In this document: positions 14,411-16,096 of the stretch, piece after piece
Numbering within the stretch: the first letter of the stretch is position 1
Layout: each line of letters starts with the position of its first letter
Assembly (NCBI GenBank): GCA_030615045.1
Contig: JAUWZY010000011.1
Coordinates: 1 to 16,096, forward strand
Source of the DNA: Chloroflexota bacterium
GTDB lineage: Bacteria; Chloroflexota; Dehalococcoidia; SZUA-161; JAUWZY01
Direction of reading: 5' to 3'
DNA: 16,096 nucleotides
Translations under genes and position numbers: made by a program
Notes under the pieces: generated by a model
The model's input: only the letters and a program-made list of their open reading frames with translations
Databases searched by the model: none
What the model was told of the DNA's origin: nothing

Positions 14411-14461
14411 AGTACTTTGGAAATAGCTTTCATAGTACTTTGGAAACAGTTTCCGTAGTAC
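14406..14461. repeat. 23-bp tandem repeats in the leader of the membrane-protein gene
   Basis: TTCATAGTACTTTGGAAA occurs at 14406-14423 and again at 14429-14446. A third, decayed copy retains AGTAC at 14457-14461. The AGTAC cores lie at 14411, 14434 and 14457, an exact 23-bp period. Copies cover the start codon and leader of the DUF5658-like gene. Confidence 0.85.
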
Positions 14462-14470
14462 AATAGTCCC

Positions 14471-14479
14471 ATTATAGCA
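14471..14479 (-). promoter_or_regulatory. Extended -10 promoter of the membrane-protein gene
   Basis: On the minus strand TGCTATAAT is a perfect extended -10. No proper -35 lies at 16-18 bp; the TTGACA just upstream is only 8 bp away and so cannot serve as -35 for it. The transcript would begin near 14464, with about 53 nt of leader across the 23-bp repeats. Confidence 0.6.
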
Positions 14480-14494
14480 CATGTTGTCAACATG
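14480..14494. promoter_or_regulatory. Operator-like perfect palindrome
   Basis: CATGTTG T CAACATG is a perfect inverted repeat with 7-bp arms around one base. It directly abuts the extended -10 of the DUF5658-like gene on its upstream side, a typical place for a repressor or activator site. No regulator gene is adjacent. Confidence 0.5.
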
Positions 14495-14517
14495 GGAAGT
14501 GGCAAAACAACCAGACG

Positions 14518-14759
14518 GTCTGTGCTGAGGTGGAGATCGAACCAATAATGCCTCTATGGGGTGCCGCGGCGGAGTTCGTAGCTGAGGGATTTGAGGCAGT
14601 TGTGGTCAGTGCCAAGAGCGATTATTTGGGCAGGGATGGCTGGGGCGCAAGGTTGATCAAGAGCTGATTCGAGAGTTGCGATTGAAGATTCTGGATGGCG
14701 ACAAAGTGCTCAGGGATGGCTACTGGTTCTTGGATATCCTGAGCTGGGGCTTAGATTAG
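14518..14759 (+). pseudogene. Frameshifted relic of a Dph6/MJ0570-type ATP pyrophosphatase
   Basis: Two frames together resemble the C-terminal half of Dph6-related proteins (COG2102, diphthine-ammonia ligase-like). From 14518 one frame reads VCAEVEIEPIMPLWG, then EFVAEGFEAVVVSAKSDYL. From about 14628 the next frame reads GQGWLGRKVDQELIREL, then KILDGDKVLRDGYWFLDI, ending at TAG 14757-14759. The PLWG, WLGRKVD and RDGYWFLDI blocks are family landmarks. A one-base loss near 14626-14630 explains the frame change. The expected NPCGENGE/HTF block is deleted, and the N-terminal SGGKDS loop is absent. Its end overlaps the convergent trpS stop. With the membrane-protein promoter, this accounts for the otherwise gene-free 14411-14750. 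Confidence 0.7.
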
Positions 14760-15731
14760 CCCCATATTTTGCTTGACCTCGAAGATGGTTTCCTTGGCTA
14801 TAGCTTCGGCTCGGCTTGCCCCGTCGGCGAGAACCTCGTCAATATAGCCGGACTTGGCGGCAATCTCAGCCCGCTTTTCCCGGAAGTCCTCCAGGGCCTT
14901 ATTTATGTTGCTGCCCAGGATACGTTTGCACTCGACGCAGCCGATCTCAGCCTTGCGGCAGGCCTCTTGAATAGCCGACCGGTCGGCGGAATCGGTGAAG
15001 AACTGATGTAGGTGATTGATATTGCAGACATCAGGATGCCCTGGATCGCTCAGGTAGCGGCGAGCGGGGTCGGTGAATGCGGTCATCACCCGCTCCATGG
15101 TCTGCTCGGGGGATGCCGCCAGCTCGATGTCGTTATCCAAGCTCTTGCTCATCTTGTTAACGCCATTGAGCCCCAGGATCAGGGGGGCAGTGGTCAATCT
15201 GATCTGGGGCTCGGGGAAGGTCTGGCCAAAGAGGAGATTAAAACGCCGTGCCGTCTCTCGGGCAAACTCCAAGTGAAATGCCTGATCCTCGCCCACAGGG
15301 ACGACCTCTGCTTTATAAAGCAAGATGTCGGCGGCCATCAGCACCGGGTAGCCGACGAGCCCATAATTCACGTTATCGGGCTGCATCCGAGCCTTCTCCT
15401 TGAAGGTTGGGATCCTGAGCAGCCGGCCTAAAGGGGTGATCATGCTGAAAAAGGTGTAAAGCTCCAGGACCTCGGGGACCCTGGACTGGACGAAGATGAT
15501 GCTCCTTTCCGGGTCCAGCCCCGCCGCCAGCCAGTCGAGCATCATCTCTCGGGTGTTCTCCCTGATCTCGCCCACATCCTCCATAGTTGTCAGGGCGTGG
15601 ACATCGACAACGCAGTAAATGCAATCGTAGTCATCCTGAAGGGCAACATAGTTCTTGATGGCGCCGAGGTAATTTCCAATATGTTGCCTTCCTGTGGGTC
15701 TGGCTCCAGAGAAAACCCGCCCTTTCTTCAT
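14751..15731 (-). CDS. trpS: Tryptophanyl-tRNA synthetase
   Basis: TrpRS charges tRNA(Trp) with tryptophan using ATP. The protein is 326 aa, the normal bacterial size. The HIGH-type motif is TGRQHIGNYLG (13-23), the tryptophan-pocket block GYPVLMAADILLY (127-139), GEDQ is at 147-150 and KMSKS at 193-197. The start at ATG 15731 is chosen because homology begins with the GRVFSGARPTG block. The frame stays open a further 43 codons upstream, but that stretch includes the promoter and encodes nothing family-like. The leader is only about 15 nt, so no T-box or attenuator is present. The ribosome-binding site (GGCGGG) is poor. Confidence 0.97.
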   Translation of the reverse strand: MKKGRVFSGARPTGRQHIGNYLGAIKNYVALQDDYDCIYCVVDVHALTTMEDVGEIRENTREMMLDWLAAGLDPERSIIFVQSRVPEVLELYTFFSMITPLGRLLRIPTFKEKARMQPDNVNYGLVGYPVLMAADILLYKAEVVPVGEDQAFHLEFARETARRFNLLFGQTFPEPQIRLTTAPLILGLNGVNKMSKSLDNDIELAASPEQTMERVMTAFTDPARRYLSDPGHPDVCNINHLHQFFTDSADRSAIQEACRKAEIGCVECKRILGSNINKALEDFREKRAEIAAKSGYIDEVLADGASRAEAIAKETIFEVKQNMGLI

Positions 15732-15752
15732 TGCCCGCCGCTCACAGGCAAA

Positions 15753-15782
15753 AGTATACAACAAAACCCACGGCTTAGACAA
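15753..15782 (-). promoter_or_regulatory. trpS promoter
   Basis: On the minus strand TTGTCT (15782-15777) and TATACT (15758-15753) are 18 bp apart. Transcription would start near 15746, leaving a leader too short for attenuation. It sits back to back with the carbonic anhydrase promoter. Confidence 0.6.
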
Positions 15783-15793
15783 TATAGCTTTTC

Positions 15794-15821
15794 TTGACAC
15801 CCTGCGCAAGGCAGCTAAAAT
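15794..15821 (+). promoter_or_regulatory. Promoter of the gamma-carbonic anhydrase gene
   Basis: TTGACA (15794-15799) and TAAAAT (15816-15821) are 16 bp apart. The -10 ends 16 bp before the ATG, so the leader is about 10 nt and holds GGAGG. Confidence 0.65.
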
Positions 15822-15837
15822 GGCAAACGGAGGGAAG

Positions 15838-16096
15838 ATGATCAGGAGCTTTGATGGCAAGAGCCCAAAGATAGCTGAATCAGCCTGGGTCAGCGAGGCA
15901 GCCTATGTTGTCGGCGACGTGGAAATCGGCCCAAACTCGGCTGTCTGGCCCGGCGCCGTGGTCAGGGCCGACTTCACCAAGATCAGGATCGGCAGTAACA
16001 CCGACGTCGAGGACAATTGCGTCATCCATGGCATGCCAGGGGAGCCGATGGAGATCGGCAACAATGTGGTCATCACCCACGGCGCAGTGGTCCACA
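15838..16096 (+). CDS. Gamma-class carbonic anhydrase family protein (partial, runs off the right edge)
   Basis: The first 86 codons show the left-handed beta-helix pattern of gamma-carbonic anhydrases (hexapeptide-like IGPNSAVWPGAVVRAD). The N-terminus MIRSFDGKSPKI is typical. The zinc histidines correspond to H64 in CVIHG and H81 and H86 in THGAVVH, matching His81, His117 and His122 of Methanosarcina Cam; R43 and D45 match Cam Arg59 and Asp61. The role is CO2/bicarbonate interconversion or, as for many YrdA/CaiE-like relatives, an unproven one. The start at 15838 has GGAGG at 15829-15833; an in-frame ATG at 15820 is less likely because it falls inside the -10. It is divergent from trpS. Confidence 0.92.
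   Translation, partial: MIRSFDGKSPKIAESAWVSEAAYVVGDVEIGPNSAVWPGAVVRADFTKIRIGSNTDVEDNCVIHGMPGEPMEIGNNVVITHGAVVH

Noticed and set aside
14471..14490. TTGACA and TATAAT on the minus strand as a classical -35/-10 pair
   Set aside because: They are only 8 bp apart; the extended -10 alone is the better reading.
14411..14545. N-terminal extension of the DUF5658-like frame to 143 codons
   Set aside because: The extension spans the palindrome, promoter and repeats and has no membrane-protein similarity.
15732..15860. N-terminal extension of trpS by 43 codons
   Set aside because: It overlaps both divergent promoters and the start of the carbonic anhydrase gene; TrpRS similarity begins at 15731.
1..16096. 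CRISPR array, insertion sequence, prophage or defence system
   Set aside because: No regularly spaced repeat series beyond three 23-bp units, no transposase or integrase motif, and no terminal inverted repeats were seen.

Overview
The window reads as a bacterial chromosome segment. The tRNA-dependent amidotransferase genes gatC and gatA, bacterial-type trpS, sigma70-like promoters and Shine-Dalgarno sites all point to Bacteria. Several genes are more typical of archaea or anaerobes: RNA 3'-phosphate cyclase next to an archaeal-type FAU-1/DUF402 protein, a Drg-like TGS GTPase, and a Ni-Fe carbon monoxide dehydrogenase. My inference is an anaerobic, moderately GC-rich bacterium of the Chloroflexota (Dehalococcoidia-like) or a lineage with similar gene content. 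I cannot test the taxonomy from the sequence alone.

Layout. 1-1916 (minus): rtcA and a partial FAU-1-like gene overlap by ATGA, preceded by a short relic of an Old Yellow Enzyme-type oxidoreductase N-terminus. 2008-3659 (plus): an unrecognised 233-aa protein and a Drg/Obg-type GTPase with TGS domain, 2 bp apart. 3656-6516 (minus): cooS followed by a PPP-type metallophosphatase that converges on the GTPase gene with a 4-bp overlap. 6697-8951 (minus): a 71-aa unknown protein and an EF-G paralogue behind a near-consensus promoter. 9094-14091 (plus): a long tightly packed run of gatC, gatA, two tandem HAD-hydrolase paralogues, a small unknown protein, an Lrp/AsnC regulator and a class I/II aminotransferase. 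14114-14759: a small DUF5658-like membrane protein with a repeat- and palindrome-rich promoter, then a frameshifted relic of a Dph6/MJ0570-type ATP pyrophosphatase. 14751-15731 (minus): trpS. 15838 to the right edge (plus): start of a gamma-class carbonic anhydrase, divergent from trpS.

How the genes fit together. Most of the window is translation and RNA metabolism: tRNA charging (TrpRS), Gln/Asn-tRNA formation (GatC/GatA), an EF-G paralogue, a ribosome-type GTPase, and RNA end repair or processing (RtcA, FAU-1). The metabolic genes are CO/CO2 chemistry (CooS, gamma-carbonic anhydrase) and an Lrp-aminotransferase pair that resembles the alaR-alaT arrangement of Bacillus. I see no tRNA or rRNA gene, CRISPR array, insertion sequence or phage gene. 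The most notable less-expected items are two decayed gene relics, the low-GC tandem HAD duplication with an altered catalytic motif, a possible CTG start for gatA, and the palindrome plus 23-bp tandem repeats in front of the membrane-protein gene.
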